Part shown: piece after piece, positions 9,255 through 18,239 of the stretch
Layout: every line of letters starts with the position of its first letter
Position numbering within the stretch: position 1 is the first letter of the stretch
NCBI GenBank assembly: GCA_947454135.1
Contig: CANGJI010000017.1
Span: forward strand, 1-47,201
DNA length: 47,201 nucleotides
Direction of reading: 5' to 3'
Source: Sphingomonadaceae bacterium
GTDB lineage: Bacteria > Pseudomonadota > Alphaproteobacteria > Sphingomonadales > Sphingomonadaceae
Program-made: the position numbers and the translations under genes
The notes under the pieces: generated by a model
The model's database searches: none
Told to the model about the DNA's origin: nothing
The model's input: the letters and a program-made list of their open reading frames with translations, nothing else

Positions 9255-9970
9255 GCCAGCATCAGATTCTCAATCCCGCCGATCACGCGCAGCTGCGCAT
9301 CCACACCGAAGCAGGCGCGGAATTTGGCGATAATGTCATGGCCTCGCTCGCCATGCCGGCTGAATTTCGCGAAGTGCAGGCCCACTACCCCATCGTGTTC
9401 CGCCGCGATGCCGAAACCGGCAAGCTCGCCGCGCTGGCGCTGTTCGGTTTCGAGGCGGGCGAGAACCTGTTCCTCAATGCCGGAACATGGGAAGCCCGCT
9501 ACAAGCCCATGGCCCACGCCGTGCAACCCTTCCTGATCGGCCGTCCGGCAGAAGAAGGCACTGCACCGCAAGTCCATGTCGATATGGCAAATCCCCGCAT
9601 ATCGAGCGGCGGCGAAGGCATGCGCGTGTTCGACGATGCCGGCAAGCCGACGCCTTACCTTGAGACCATGGCGACCATGCTCGGCGATCTCGACTACGCC
9701 TGGCACGAAAGCGCAGACTTCTTCACCGCAATTGAAGCCTATGGCCTCGTCGAACCGTTCAGCCTCGAAGTGACGCTCGACAACGGGTCTGTGCAGACGC
9801 TCGTCGGCTTCCAGACGATCCACGAAGAGCGCCTGTCCACCCTCGATGGCGATGCCTTGACCGACCTGATGACGCAAGGCCATCTCGCCCGCATCTACAT
9901 GGTCATCGCCAGCCTCGCGCAGTTCGGTGGTCTCGTCGCGCGCAAGAACCGAAGGATTGCGCTTGGCTGA
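9251..9970 (+). CDS. SapC family protein
   Basis: A 239-residue SapC-family protein with no predicted signal peptide. The typical features are a HYPIVFRRD segment near residue 48, an [20 protein letters not shown] region and a central [13 protein letters not shown] block. The family is named after a Campylobacter S-layer-associated protein, but its biochemical role is unknown. In many alpha- and gammaproteobacterial TonB carbohydrate loci it travels with halogenase-like and cupin-like genes, as here. The ATG at 9251 overlaps the halogenase 1 stop; in-frame codons upstream lie inside that gene. The next gene starts before its stop. Confidence 0.85.
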   Translation: MSQHQILNPADHAQLRIHTEAGAEFGDNVMASLAMPAEFREVQAHYPIVFRRDAETGKLAALALFGFEAGENLFLNAGTWEARYKPMAHAVQPFLIGRPAEEGTAPQVHVDMANPRISSGGEGMRVFDDAGKPTPYLETMATMLGDLDYAWHESADFFTAIEAYGLVEPFSLEVTLDNGSVQTLVGFQTIHEERLSTLDGDALTDLMTQGHLARIYMVIASLAQFGGLVARKNRRIALG

Positions 9971-10994
9971 GGCAGATGCCTCGATCTTCGCCGCGATGCC
10001 TGCGGTGGAAGAGCGCGCGGTGCCGGATGCCGCCGCGCTCGATGCCATGCTGCGCGGCGCGCGAACGCCGTTCGTCATCCGCGGTCTGGTACGGGACTGG
10101 CCGCTGGTGCAGGCGGGCCTAGTCTCGCCGCGCGCCGCCCGCGCCTACCTGCTGGAACGCGCCCGGCCCGTCCCGTTCTCGGTTTCGCTGGGGCAACCCG
10201 GCAAGGACGGGCGGCTGTTCTACGGCGCCGACATGGAAATGAATTTCCGCGAGGCGCGCGGGAAGCTGGCCGACATCTTCGGCGGCATGGACGCCAACGA
10301 GGACCGCCCCGATGCCCCGGCGATGTACCTCGGCTCCATCGACGTGCCGACGCATTTCACCACTGTCGCCGCCGAAAACGCCATCGATCTTGGCAAGCGA
10401 GAGCCGATCATCAGCTTGTGGATCGGCACTCCCACGCGGATCGCGGCGCACAACGATTTTCCCGACAACCTTGCCTGCTGCGCCGCCGGTCGCCGCCGCT
10501 TCACGCTGTTTCCGCCTGACCAGTTCGCCAATCTCCACCTCGGGCCGATCGACAACTCCCCGGCGGGCCGCGCCGTGTCGATGGTCGATTTCCACGCGCC
10601 TGATCCGGACAAGCACCCGCGCTTTGCCGAGGCCCTCGCCCATGCCCAGGTCGCGGTGCTGGAGCCGGGCGATGCGCTGTTCATTCCCTCGATGTGGTGG
10701 CACCACGTCGAAGGGCTCGCGCCGTTCAACATCCTCCTCAACTACTGGTGGCGCGATACGCCGCGCTGGCTCGGACAGCCGCAGGACGCGCTCAATCATG
10801 CGATCCTTTCGATCCGTGACCTGCCGAGCGAGGACAAGGCGATTTGGCGCGCGCTGTTCGATCACTACGTGTTCGAGAACGGCCCCGAGGTCACCGATCA
10901 TATTCCCGAAGGCGGACGCGGCATTCTGGATCCGCTCGATCCGGCTGCCGCCGGCCGCCTGCGTTCCTTTCTGCTGAGGACCCTGAGCAAATGA
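9963..10994 (+). CDS. Cupin-like (JmjC-type) putative Fe(II) oxygenase, PASS1-related
   Basis: About 343 residues with a cupin_8/JmjC-like fold. AHNDFPDN supplies the HxD metal pair and PSMWWHHVEGL the distal His. A WIGTP strand before HxD and NYWWRDTP after it fit the family. Such proteins are usually 2-oxoglutarate/Fe(II) oxygenases, often acting on protein side chains, but the substrate here is unknown. The TTG at 9963 follows an AAGGA and overlaps the SapC stop, so I prefer it; ATG at 9996 is the alternative. The stop overlaps the halogenase 2 start. In comparable loci this gene is annotated as Pass1-related and sits between SapC and halogenase genes. Confidence 0.8.
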   Translation: MAEADASIFAAMPAVEERAVPDAAALDAMLRGARTPFVIRGLVRDWPLVQAGLVSPRAARAYLLERARPVPFSVSLGQPGKDGRLFYGADMEMNFREARGKLADIFGGMDANEDRPDAPAMYLGSIDVPTHFTTVAAENAIDLGKREPIISLWIGTPTRIAAHNDFPDNLACCAAGRRRFTLFPPDQFANLHLGPIDNSPAGRAVSMVDFHAPDPDKHPRFAEALAHAQVAVLEPGDALFIPSMWWHHVEGLAPFNILLNYWWRDTPRWLGQPQDALNHAILSIRDLPSEDKAIWRALFDHYVFENGPEVTDHIPEGGRGILDPLDPAAAGRLRSFLLRTLSK

Positions 10995-12493
10995 CCGAAA
11001 CTCACGCCAAGCGCCGTATCGTCATCGCCGGTGGCGGAACCGCAGGCTGGATGGCCGCCGCCGCGCTCGCCCGCACGATGGGCGATGCGATCGAACTGAC
11101 GCTGGTCGAATCCGAAGCCATCGGCACGATCGGTGTGGGCGAAAGCACGATCCCGCCGCTGGTTGCCTACAACCGCCTGCTGGGCATCAACGAAGCCGAA
11201 TTCATGCGCGCCACGCAGGCGACCTTCAAGCTCGGCATCAACTTCGAGAACTGGCGCGTTCAGGGCGAGAACTACTTCCATTCCTTCGGCACCACCGGGC
11301 GCGACCACTGGAGCGCGGGCTTCCAGCACTTCTGGATGCACGGCCTGACCAAGGGCCACGAAGCGAGCTACGACGACTACTGTATCGAGCTTCAGGCCGC
11401 GATGAAATCAAAGTTCGCGCATCTGCCGGACAACCGCATCAACTACGCCTACCAGCTCGATTCCGGGCTCTATGCCGTGTTCCTGCGCAAGCTCGCCGAG
11501 GCGGATGGCTGCCGCCGCGTCGAAGGCAAGATCAGCGAAGTCCAGCTCAATGCAGAGACCGGCGACATTGCCGCACTGCAGCTCGACAATGGCCAGCGGC
11601 TCGAAGGCGACCTCTTCCTCGATTGCACGGGCTTTAGGGCGCTGCTCATGGAAGGCGCGCTGCATGTCGGATACGATGACTGGACGCACTGGCTGCCCTG
11701 CGATTCCGCGATTGCCGTGCAGACCGCCAGCGTCCGTCCGCCCATTCCCTATACCCGCGCCATCGCGCACGAGGCGGGCTGGCAGTGGCGCATTCCGCTG
11801 CAGCACCGTCAGGGCAACGGCATCGTCTATTGCAGCCGGTATCTCGACAAGGACGCTGCGCTCGACCGGCTGCTTGGCACCGTCGAGGGCGAAGTGCTGA
11901 CCAAGCCCAACGTGATCCGCTTCACCACCGGCGCCCGGCGCAAGCAGTGGCATCGCAACTGCGTGGCAATCGGCCTGTCGGGCGGGTTCATGGAGCCGCT
12001 GGAATCGACCAGCATCCACCTCATCCAGCGCGCCATTCTGCGCGTGATCCGCATGCTCCCGGCAGGTGACATCAGCCCGCGCGACGTTGCCGAATTCAAC
12101 GAGCAGCAGCACACCGACATGGAGCAGATCCGGGACTTCCTGATCCTGCACTACAAGGCGACCGACCGGCGCGACAGCCCGTTCTGGCGCCAGTGCGCAG
12201 GGATGGATATTCCCGAGAGCCTCACCCACAAGATCGAACTGTTCCGCGAAACGGGCCGCGTGTTCCGCAAGAACGAGGAGCTGTTTGTCGAGAACAGCTG
12301 GGTGCAGGTCATGATGGGTCAGGGCATCATGCCCAGGAGCTACCACCCGGTCGCGACCAAGCTCTCGGACGCCGAACTGGCGCATCTGCTGGCGGGCCTG
12401 CGCGAAAGCGTCGCCAAGACAGTGGCAGGCCTGCCCGATCATCAGTCCTATGTCGCGCAGTACTGCGGCGCGCAGGAAGCCCAGGCCGCGTGA
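10991..12493 (+). CDS. Tryptophan halogenase-family flavoprotein 2
   Basis: A 500-residue flavin-dependent halogenase homologue with an intact motif set: GGGTAGW at residues 14-20, GVGESTIPP near 48, Lys80 in TFKLGINF, the WxWxIP signature as WQWRIP from Trp264, and Glu338 in MEPLESTSIH. It therefore looks catalytically competent, unlike its neighbour at 7719-9254, from which it is clearly diverged. The ATG overlaps the cupin-like stop (ATGA), and its stop overlaps the GTG start of the GH16 gene, so halogenase, SapC, cupin, halogenase and glucanase form one coupled transcript. No flavin reductase gene is nearby, so reduced FAD must come from elsewhere. Confidence 0.9.
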   Translation: MTETHAKRRIVIAGGGTAGWMAAAALARTMGDAIELTLVESEAIGTIGVGESTIPPLVAYNRLLGINEAEFMRATQATFKLGINFENWRVQGENYFHSFGTTGRDHWSAGFQHFWMHGLTKGHEASYDDYCIELQAAMKSKFAHLPDNRINYAYQLDSGLYAVFLRKLAEADGCRRVEGKISEVQLNAETGDIAALQLDNGQRLEGDLFLDCTGFRALLMEGALHVGYDDWTHWLPCDSAIAVQTASVRPPIPYTRAIAHEAGWQWRIPLQHRQGNGIVYCSRYLDKDAALDRLLGTVEGEVLTKPNVIRFTTGARRKQWHRNCVAIGLSGGFMEPLESTSIHLIQRAILRVIRMLPAGDISPRDVAEFNEQQHTDMEQIRDFLILHYKATDRRDSPFWRQCAGMDIPESLTHKIELFRETGRVFRKNEELFVENSWVQVMMGQGIMPRSYHPVATKLSDAELAHLLAGLRESVAKTVAGLPDHQSYVAQYCGAQEAQAA

Positions 12494-13470
12494 TCCGGCG
12501 CCGCCTGATCGCCCTCGCCGCACTGGCGCTGCCCTTGCCCGCGCTGGCAGCGCCAGAGGGCGGCGACTGGCAGCTCGTCTGGTCGGACGAGTTCGACGGC
12601 CCCGCCATCGACCCCGCGAAGTGGAGCTTCGATGTCGACTGCTGGGGCGGCGGCAACAACGAGCGGCAGTGCTATACCGACCGGCCCGGCAACGCCCGTG
12701 TCGAGCAGGGCAAACTCGTCATCACGGCGCGGCACGAACATACCGAAGGCCCGGCGCTTCCGGCGAGCCAGCGGGCCAATCCGGCCAAGCCCGGCGATCT
12801 TGTCAGCCGCGAATACAGCTCCGCACGCCTCACCACCCGCGGCAAGGCATCGTGGCGCTATGGCAAGATCGAAGTGCGCGCGAGCCTGCCGCAAGGGCAA
12901 GGCACCTGGCCCGCGATCTGGATGCTGCCTGAAGCCAATACCTACGGCCCCTGGGCCGCATCGGGCGAAATTGATATCCTCGAAGCGGTCAATCTCGGCA
13001 CGCCTTGCAAGGAATGCCCGGCAGGCAAGGAAGATACGATCCTGGGCACGCTGCACTTCGGCAAGCCATGGCCCGGCAACACCCACAAGGGCGAGGAAGT
13101 TCATCGCCCCGCAGTGCTGGCTGGTTTCCACACGTTCGGCATCGAATGGCAACCTGACCGGATCGACTGGCTGCTCGATGGCGAGATTTACGCGACACGC
13201 CAGCGCAGCGAATGGTTCACCTCTGGCTCCACATCGCCCGGTGGTCCGTTCGACCAGCCCTTCCACCTGATCCTCAACCTCGCATTTGGCGGCGGCCTTG
13301 CCGAAGCGCGGGGACAAAAGGGCGTATCAAATCGGGAATTCCCCAAGCGCTTCTTGATCGATTGGGTCCACGTCTGGCAAAGGCCTTCAGCTGAAGCCAG
13401 CAATACGCCGGCGACCCGCGCGATGACTGCCGCAAAGACAGCATCTGCGGGACAAGAAGGGGGCAAGTAA
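12490..13470 (+). CDS. Glycoside hydrolase family 16 endo-beta-glucanase (laminarinase-like)
   Basis: A 326-residue exported GH16 enzyme. Residues 1-19 are an Arg-rich signal peptide ending ALAA. The catalytic motif ExDxxE is present as Glu160, Asp162 and Glu165 in GEIDILEA. Other GH16 features are WSDEFDG near the mature N-terminus, RYGKIEVRASLPQG, GTWPAIWMLP and the terminal LIDWVHVW. The motif without an inserted residue in this context fits beta-1,3(4)-glucanases acting on laminarin-like glucan. The GTG at 12490 overlaps the halogenase 2 stop. A C-terminal tail of about 30 Ala/Thr-rich residues after the domain has no clear function. The next gene starts 4 bases later. Confidence 0.9.
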   Translation: MIRRRLIALAALALPLPALAAPEGGDWQLVWSDEFDGPAIDPAKWSFDVDCWGGGNNERQCYTDRPGNARVEQGKLVITARHEHTEGPALPASQRANPAKPGDLVSREYSSARLTTRGKASWRYGKIEVRASLPQGQGTWPAIWMLPEANTYGPWAASGEIDILEAVNLGTPCKECPAGKEDTILGTLHFGKPWPGNTHKGEEVHRPAVLAGFHTFGIEWQPDRIDWLLDGEIYATRQRSEWFTSGSTSPGGPFDQPFHLILNLAFGGGLAEARGQKGVSNREFPKRFLIDWVHVWQRPSAEASNTPATRAMTAAKTASAGQEGGK

Positions 13471-13474
13471 ACGC

Positions 13475-14539
13475 ATGGCGAGGCGTCGTCAGGCGGTCAC
13501 GATCAGGCACGTTGCGGCAGATGTCGGGGTTTCGCTCCAGACCGTCAGCCGCGTCATCAACAACGAGCCGAACGTCCGCCCCGAACTCAAGGAACGCGTG
13601 CAGGAGGCGATCAAGCGGCTCGGCTACGTGCCGTCGATCGCGGCGCAGCGCATGAGCGGCTCGCGCTCCTACCTGATCCTCGCCTTGAACGACCGGGACC
13701 GCACGATTGCCGACTGGCGCGCGCGGCAGGGCACCGACTGGGTCGACCAGATGTTGCTCGGCGGCATGCTCAAGTGCACCGAGCACGGCTACCGGATGAT
13801 CGTCGAACTGGTCGATACGCACAGCGACCATGTCGAGCGCGAACTGCTCGCCGCCATTGCCGCGCTCCAGCCCGACGGGATCATCCTCACTCCGCCGCAC
13901 TCGGATAATCCGCAGATCGTGCGCTGCCTGGCCGAGCAGGAGATACCCTTCGCCCGGATCGGCTCCAAGGCGCGCGATGCCGGCATGCCGATCCTCATGG
14001 ACGATGAAGGCGCCGCCGCCACGGCCACGCGCTATCTCGTCGATCACGGGCACCGGCGCATCGGCTTCATCGCCGGCGCCGCGGAATACAACCTCAGCGG
14101 CTGGCGCATCGATGGCTGGAAGGCCGCGATGGCTGAAGCGGGCCTCCCGATTGACGGTCTGCTGCAGGCGGGAGACTTCACATACGCCTCGGGCGAGCGT
14201 GCGGCGCGTGCCTTGCTAGCGCTGCCCCAACCGCCGACAGCGATCATCGCGAGCAGCGACCAGATGTCGCTCGCCACACTGGAAGTGGCGCGCCAGAGCG
14301 GGCTTGCAGTGCCGCAGGATCTTTCGCTCATCAGTTTCGACAACACCCCGATGATGCAGTTCACGCAGCCCCCGATGACGGCAATCGACCAGCCCATTGC
14401 CGCCACGGCCTCGAAGGCAGTCGAACTGATTATCGCGGCACAGAAGGGCGAGAACCTGCCCGAAGCGGTGACGGTCATCCCCGCCAGCCTCGTCGAGCGC
14501 GGGTCGGTTGCTGCTGCCAGGCAAACCGTGAGTGCCTGA
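13475..14539 (+). CDS. LacI-family transcriptional regulator of the beta-glucan locus
   Basis: A 354-residue LacI/GalR regulator. The N-terminal helix-turn-helix reads TIRHVAADVGVSLQTVSRVI (residues 9-28), followed by the hinge region PSIAAQRMSG and a periplasmic-binding-protein-like sensor domain (about 65-340) with DGIILTPP, ATRYLVDHGHRRIGFI and the dimer-region SLISFDNTP. The ATG is preceded by GGGGGCAA. It lies inside the locus, 4 bases after GH16 and overlapping the MFS start. The GAACGTTC palindromes before the TBDR and GH3 genes are its likely operators; the inducer is presumably glucose, cellobiose or a laminari-oligosaccharide. Confidence 0.92.
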   Translation: MARRRQAVTIRHVAADVGVSLQTVSRVINNEPNVRPELKERVQEAIKRLGYVPSIAAQRMSGSRSYLILALNDRDRTIADWRARQGTDWVDQMLLGGMLKCTEHGYRMIVELVDTHSDHVERELLAAIAALQPDGIILTPPHSDNPQIVRCLAEQEIPFARIGSKARDAGMPILMDDEGAAATATRYLVDHGHRRIGFIAGAAEYNLSGWRIDGWKAAMAEAGLPIDGLLQAGDFTYASGERAARALLALPQPPTAIIASSDQMSLATLEVARQSGLAVPQDLSLISFDNTPMMQFTQPPMTAIDQPIAATASKAVELIIAAQKGENLPEAVTVIPASLVERGSVAAARQTVSA

Positions 14540-15758
14540 CCAGCCCGGCGCGGGCCAGCTGCGTCAACTCTCTCCACACCAACCGCTCTGGTTCCTTGTG
14601 CTCTATGCGCTCGCATGGGCCGGGGGTTCGATTGCCTACGTTCCCTTCCTCACCATTCTGCTCCCGGTGCGCGTTGCCGCACTGGTGCCGGGCGAGCAGG
14701 CGATCGTCTGGCTCTCAGCCATCGCCTTCTGCGGCGCAATTTCGGCCAGCGCGGGCCACATCCTGTTCGGCTGGCTGAGCGACGTGACCGGGGTGCGCCG
14801 ACCATGGGTCGCGCTCGGCCTTGTGCTGTCATGCGTGCTGCTGCTCTTCGTTCCCGCTGCACACACTCTGCAAGGCATCATCGAGATCGTGGTGTTGTGG
14901 CAGCTCGGGCTCAACATGATGCTCGCCCCCCTCGCGGCATGGGGCGCGGATTGCGTGCCGGATGGGCAGAAGGGCCTGCTCGGGGGCCTCCTCGCCTTCG
15001 GGCCTGGGCTCGGAGCGCTGTCAGGAGCGCTCGTCACCATTCCGGGTCTGGCTTCGGCGGACGGCCGCCTCGTTCTGGTTGCCGCGATTGTTGCCGCAGC
15101 TGTCCTGCCGGTACTGCTGCTGTGGAGCCGCGCGGATGCCGGCATCGCGCTGCCGCCCAGCACCGCGGCGCCTGCCCGGCAGCGCAGCCGCCGCGGCGCC
15201 GCCTTGCGCATGTGGGCCGCACGTCTGCTGGTCCAGGTTGCCGAGGCCGCGCTGTTTTCATTCCTCTACCTCTGGCTCCGCTCGATCGACCCATCGGTCG
15301 AGGATCACCTGACTGCGCGGGTCTTCAGCATGGTCCTCGTGCTCTCTGCCCCGGCCGCGCTGCTTGCGGGGCGCTGGGCGGATCGCCGTCAGCATCCGTT
15401 CCGGCCACTGGTGATCTGCACACTGATCGCCCCCTTCGGCCTTGTCGGCATGGCTCTGGCGCACAGCGTCACCGCCGGTATCGCCAGCTATGCCGTATTC
15501 GGCTTCTCGACCTCGATCTTCCTCGCGCTCCATTCCGCGCAGACCTTGCGCACCCTGCCCGACAGCAACCGGCGCGGGCGCGACCTTGGCCTGTTCAACC
15601 TGACCAACACGATGCCCTCGCTCGTCATGCCATGGTTTACCATCGCGCTGGTGCCGTGGTTCGGCTTCTCGGGGCTCTTCCTGCTGTTTGCTGCGCTCGC
15701 GCTTGTTGCTGCTGCGTTGCTGGCCGGACTTCGCACCGATCCGGATTCCATTAACTGA
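14532..15758 (+). CDS. MFS transporter, probable sugar uptake
   Basis: A 408-residue inner-membrane major facilitator protein with about 12 hydrophobic segments. The loop 2-3 motif is GWLSDVTGVRRPW (MFS motif A, near residue 78), and a related GRWADRR occurs after helix 7. Starts at GTG 14532, overlapping the LacI stop by 8 bases. Its position between the LacI regulator and a GH3 glucosidase suggests it imports the mono- or disaccharide released from beta-glucan in the periplasm, after TBDR uptake and GH16/GH3 cleavage. The specific sugar is not readable from sequence. Confidence 0.85.
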   Translation: MPDQPGAGQLRQLSPHQPLWFLVLYALAWAGGSIAYVPFLTILLPVRVAALVPGEQAIVWLSAIAFCGAISASAGHILFGWLSDVTGVRRPWVALGLVLSCVLLLFVPAAHTLQGIIEIVVLWQLGLNMMLAPLAAWGADCVPDGQKGLLGGLLAFGPGLGALSGALVTIPGLASADGRLVLVAAIVAAAVLPVLLLWSRADAGIALPPSTAAPARQRSRRGAALRMWAARLLVQVAEAALFSFLYLWLRSIDPSVEDHLTARVFSMVLVLSAPAALLAGRWADRRQHPFRPLVICTLIAPFGLVGMALAHSVTAGIASYAVFGFSTSIFLALHSAQTLRTLPDSNRRGRDLGLFNLTNTMPSLVMPWFTIALVPWFGFSGLFLLFAALALVAAALLAGLRTDPDSIN

Positions 15759-15803
15759 AAGCTCCGCTTGATTTTGATGCTTTCTCATGCGACGAACGCA
15801 ATT

Positions 15804-15815
15804 GAGAACGTTCAC
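15804..15815 (+). promoter_or_regulatory. LacI-family operator upstream of the GH3 gene
   Basis: GAGAACGTTCAC differs at one base from the perfect palindrome GTGAACGTTCAC found before the TBDR. It lies 25-36 bases before the chosen GH3 ATG, in the 81-bp gap after the MFS gene. This suggests the GH3 gene has its own promoter under the same LacI control as the receptor. Seen directly: the sequence match. Inferred: binding. Confidence 0.65.
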
Positions 15816-15839
15816 AGCAATAATACGGGAAGAGTGAGA

Positions 15840-18239
15840 ATGATGGTTCGCCGCGCGCTTTTGGCAGCAATGTTGCTGGCGTCGGGAAGTGCCCTCGCCG
15901 CTCCAAGCGCATCTGTGCCCGGCGATGGCGCAAGCACCGCTCACCCCGCGCTCTGGCCAGCTGCGCACAGCCCTGCCGCCATCACCAGCGCCGAAACAGA
16001 GCGCCGCATTGCCCGCATGATGGCGGCGATGACGCTCGAGGAGAAAGTCGGGCAGATGATCCAGGCGGACATCAGCGCGATCACGCCTGAAGACCTCGCC
16101 AAGTACCCTCTCGGCTCGATCCTCGCGGGCGGCAATTCCGGCCCATGGGGCGACGAGCGGGCCGACGCAGCCAAGTGGGAGAAGCTGGTCAAGCAGTTCC
16201 GTGCTGCCTCCGCCAAGGCGGGCGCAGGCATTCCCATCCTGTTCGGTATCGACGCGGTCCACGGCCACTCCAACCTGCCCGGCGCGACGATCTTCCCACA
16301 CAACATCGGCCTTGGCGCCGCGCATGATCCGGCGCTCATCCAGCGCATCGGCGAAGTGACCGCCATCGAAGTCGCCGCAAGTGGCATCGACTGGACCTTC
16401 GCGCCCACCCTCGCCGTCCCGCAGGATCTGCGCTGGGGCCGCAGCTATGAAGGCTACGCCGCCGATCCCAGGCTCGTTGCCAGCTACGCCAAGGCCATGA
16501 CTATCGGCCTGCAGGGACCGCTCGCGCCCGGCAAGCCGATCCCGGCAAACCGCGTCGCCGCAACTGCCAAGCACTTCCTCGCCGATGGCGGCACCGACGG
16601 CGGCAAGGATCAGGGCGATGCGCTGATTTCGGAAACCGAACTCGTCGCCCGCCACGCGCAGGGCTATCCGCCCGCAATCAACGCCGGCGCGCTGACCGTG
16701 ATGGCCAGCTTCTCCAGCTGGAACGGCGCCAAGAACCACGGCAACCACAGCCTGCTGACCGATGTACTCAAGAGCCGCATGGGCTTTCAGGGGCTCATCG
16801 TCGGCGATTGGAACGGCCACGGCCAGATCCCCGGCTGCTCGGTCACCGACTGTGCGAAGACCTTCAACGCGGGGCTCGATCTCGCGATGGCGCCCAACAG
16901 CTGGAAGGGCCTGTTCGAGGCGACCGTGCGCGAAGCGAGGGACGGCACCATCCCGATGGCGCGCATCAACGATGCGGTCGAACGCATCCTGCGCGTCAAG
17001 GCCAAGCTCGGCCTCCTCGGCAAGAACCCCATCGCGCGCGGCAATCCATCCGCAGTCGGCGCGGATGCGCACCTTGCCGTAGCGCGGGAAGCGGCGGCGA
17101 AGTCGCTCGTCCTCATCAAGAACAATGGCGGCGTCCTGCCGCTGCGCCCCGGCGCCAAGGTACTGATTACCGGCCCGGGCGCGGACAACATGGCGATGCA
17201 GGCCGGCGGCTGGACGATCACCTGGCAGGGCACCGACACATCTGCGGCAGATTTCCCCAAGGGCAAGACCATCGGCCGCGCCATCGCGGCGGCTGTCAGG
17301 GATGCGGGCGGCAGCGCCGCCATCTCGGCTGATGGCAGCTTCACCGACCGCCCCGATGTCGCCGTCGTCGTCTATGGCGAGCAGCCTTACGCCGAATTCC
17401 AGGGCGACATGCCCAACATCGCCTTCCGCGACCACGCCGGCGAGAAGGCAATGCTGGACAAGCTCAAGGCGCAAGGGATCAAGGTTGTCTCGGTGTTCCT
17501 CTCGGGCCGCCCCCTGTTCGCCGGTTCCGAAATCAATGCCTCGGACGCGTTCGTTGCGGCCTGGCTACCGGGCACGCAGGGTGACGGCGTGGCCGACGTC
17601 CTGGTCGCCCGCAAGGATGGCAATCCGGCACGCGGCTTTACCGGCAAGCTGTCCTTCCCCTGGCCCGCCGATGCAGTCTCGCCGATCAAGGCGCCCTTGT
17701 TCCCGGCAGGCTACGGCCTCAGCTACGCCAGCAAGGCCATTGTCGGCCCGGTCAACGAGAACCCGCATGTCGATCTCGTCGCCTCGGCCAGCGAGGGCGT
17801 CTATTTCGCGCTCGGCAAGGTTCCCTCGCCCTGGCACCTCAGCCTCGATCCCGGCATCGCCGCGCGTGCAGTCGATCTCGGCGCGCAGGAAGACGCGCAG
17901 CAGTTCAGCTGGAGCGAAACCGGCGCCATCGGCATCGATGGCCCGCCAGTCGATCTGATGCGCCAACTGGACGAGGAATTCGCGCTCAAGCTCGATGGCC
18001 GGCTTGATGCCGTATCAGGCCCGATTGCCGTGACCATGGCTGGCGCCACGCTCAAGGTCCAGCCTGCCGCCGGTCCGCTGACCCTGCGCATTCCGCTGCG
18101 CTGCTTCCTTGAAGCAGGTGCAAGCTTCAAGGCAGTCGGCACGCCGCTGCGCATCGCGGGTGACAAGGGCCTCGTGCTGACCTTGCGCGGTGCCAGCATC
18201 GAAGGCGTCGGCCAGACCATTCGCTGCCCGGCTAAATAG
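15840..18239 (+). CDS. Glycoside hydrolase family 3 beta-glucosidase (ExoP-like)
   Basis: A 799-residue exported GH3 beta-glucosidase, predicted to release glucose from beta-gluco-oligosaccharides in the periplasm. Signal peptide residues 1-21 end ALAA. The N-terminal TIM barrel holds MTLEEKVGQM, the substrate-binding AATAKHFLADGG (Lys-His) and the nucleophile Asp323 in IVGDWNGHG. The second alpha/beta domain follows, and the C-terminal region of about 150 residues resembles the extra domain of marine ExoP-type 1,3/1,4-glucosidases. The ATG at 15840 (or 15843) follows GGAAGAG; more upstream in-frame codons would include the operator. The stop overlaps the convergent sulfotransferase gene by 8 bp. 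Confidence 0.92.
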   Translation: MMVRRALLAAMLLASGSALAAPSASVPGDGASTAHPALWPAAHSPAAITSAETERRIARMMAAMTLEEKVGQMIQADISAITPEDLAKYPLGSILAGGNSGPWGDERADAAKWEKLVKQFRAASAKAGAGIPILFGIDAVHGHSNLPGATIFPHNIGLGAAHDPALIQRIGEVTAIEVAASGIDWTFAPTLAVPQDLRWGRSYEGYAADPRLVASYAKAMTIGLQGPLAPGKPIPANRVAATAKHFLADGGTDGGKDQGDALISETELVARHAQGYPPAINAGALTVMASFSSWNGAKNHGNHSLLTDVLKSRMGFQGLIVGDWNGHGQIPGCSVTDCAKTFNAGLDLAMAPNSWKGLFEATVREARDGTIPMARINDAVERILRVKAKLGLLGKNPIARGNPSAVGADAHLAVAREAAAKSLVLIKNNGGVLPLRPGAKVLITGPGADNMAMQAGGWTITWQGTDTSAADFPKGKTIGRAIAAAVRDAGGSAAISADGSFTDRPDVAVVVYGEQPYAEFQGDMPNIAFRDHAGEKAMLDKLKAQGIKVVSVFLSGRPLFAGSEINASDAFVAAWLPGTQGDGVADVLVARKDGNPARGFTGKLSFPWPADAVSPIKAPLFPAGYGLSYASKAIVGPVNENPHVDLVASASEGVYFALGKVPSPWHLSLDPGIAARAVDLGAQEDAQQFSWSETGAIGIDGPPVDLMRQLDEEFALKLDGRLDAVSGPIAVTMAGATLKVQPAAGPLTLRIPLRCFLEAGASFKAVGTPLRIAGDKGLVLTLRGASIEGVGQTIRCPAK

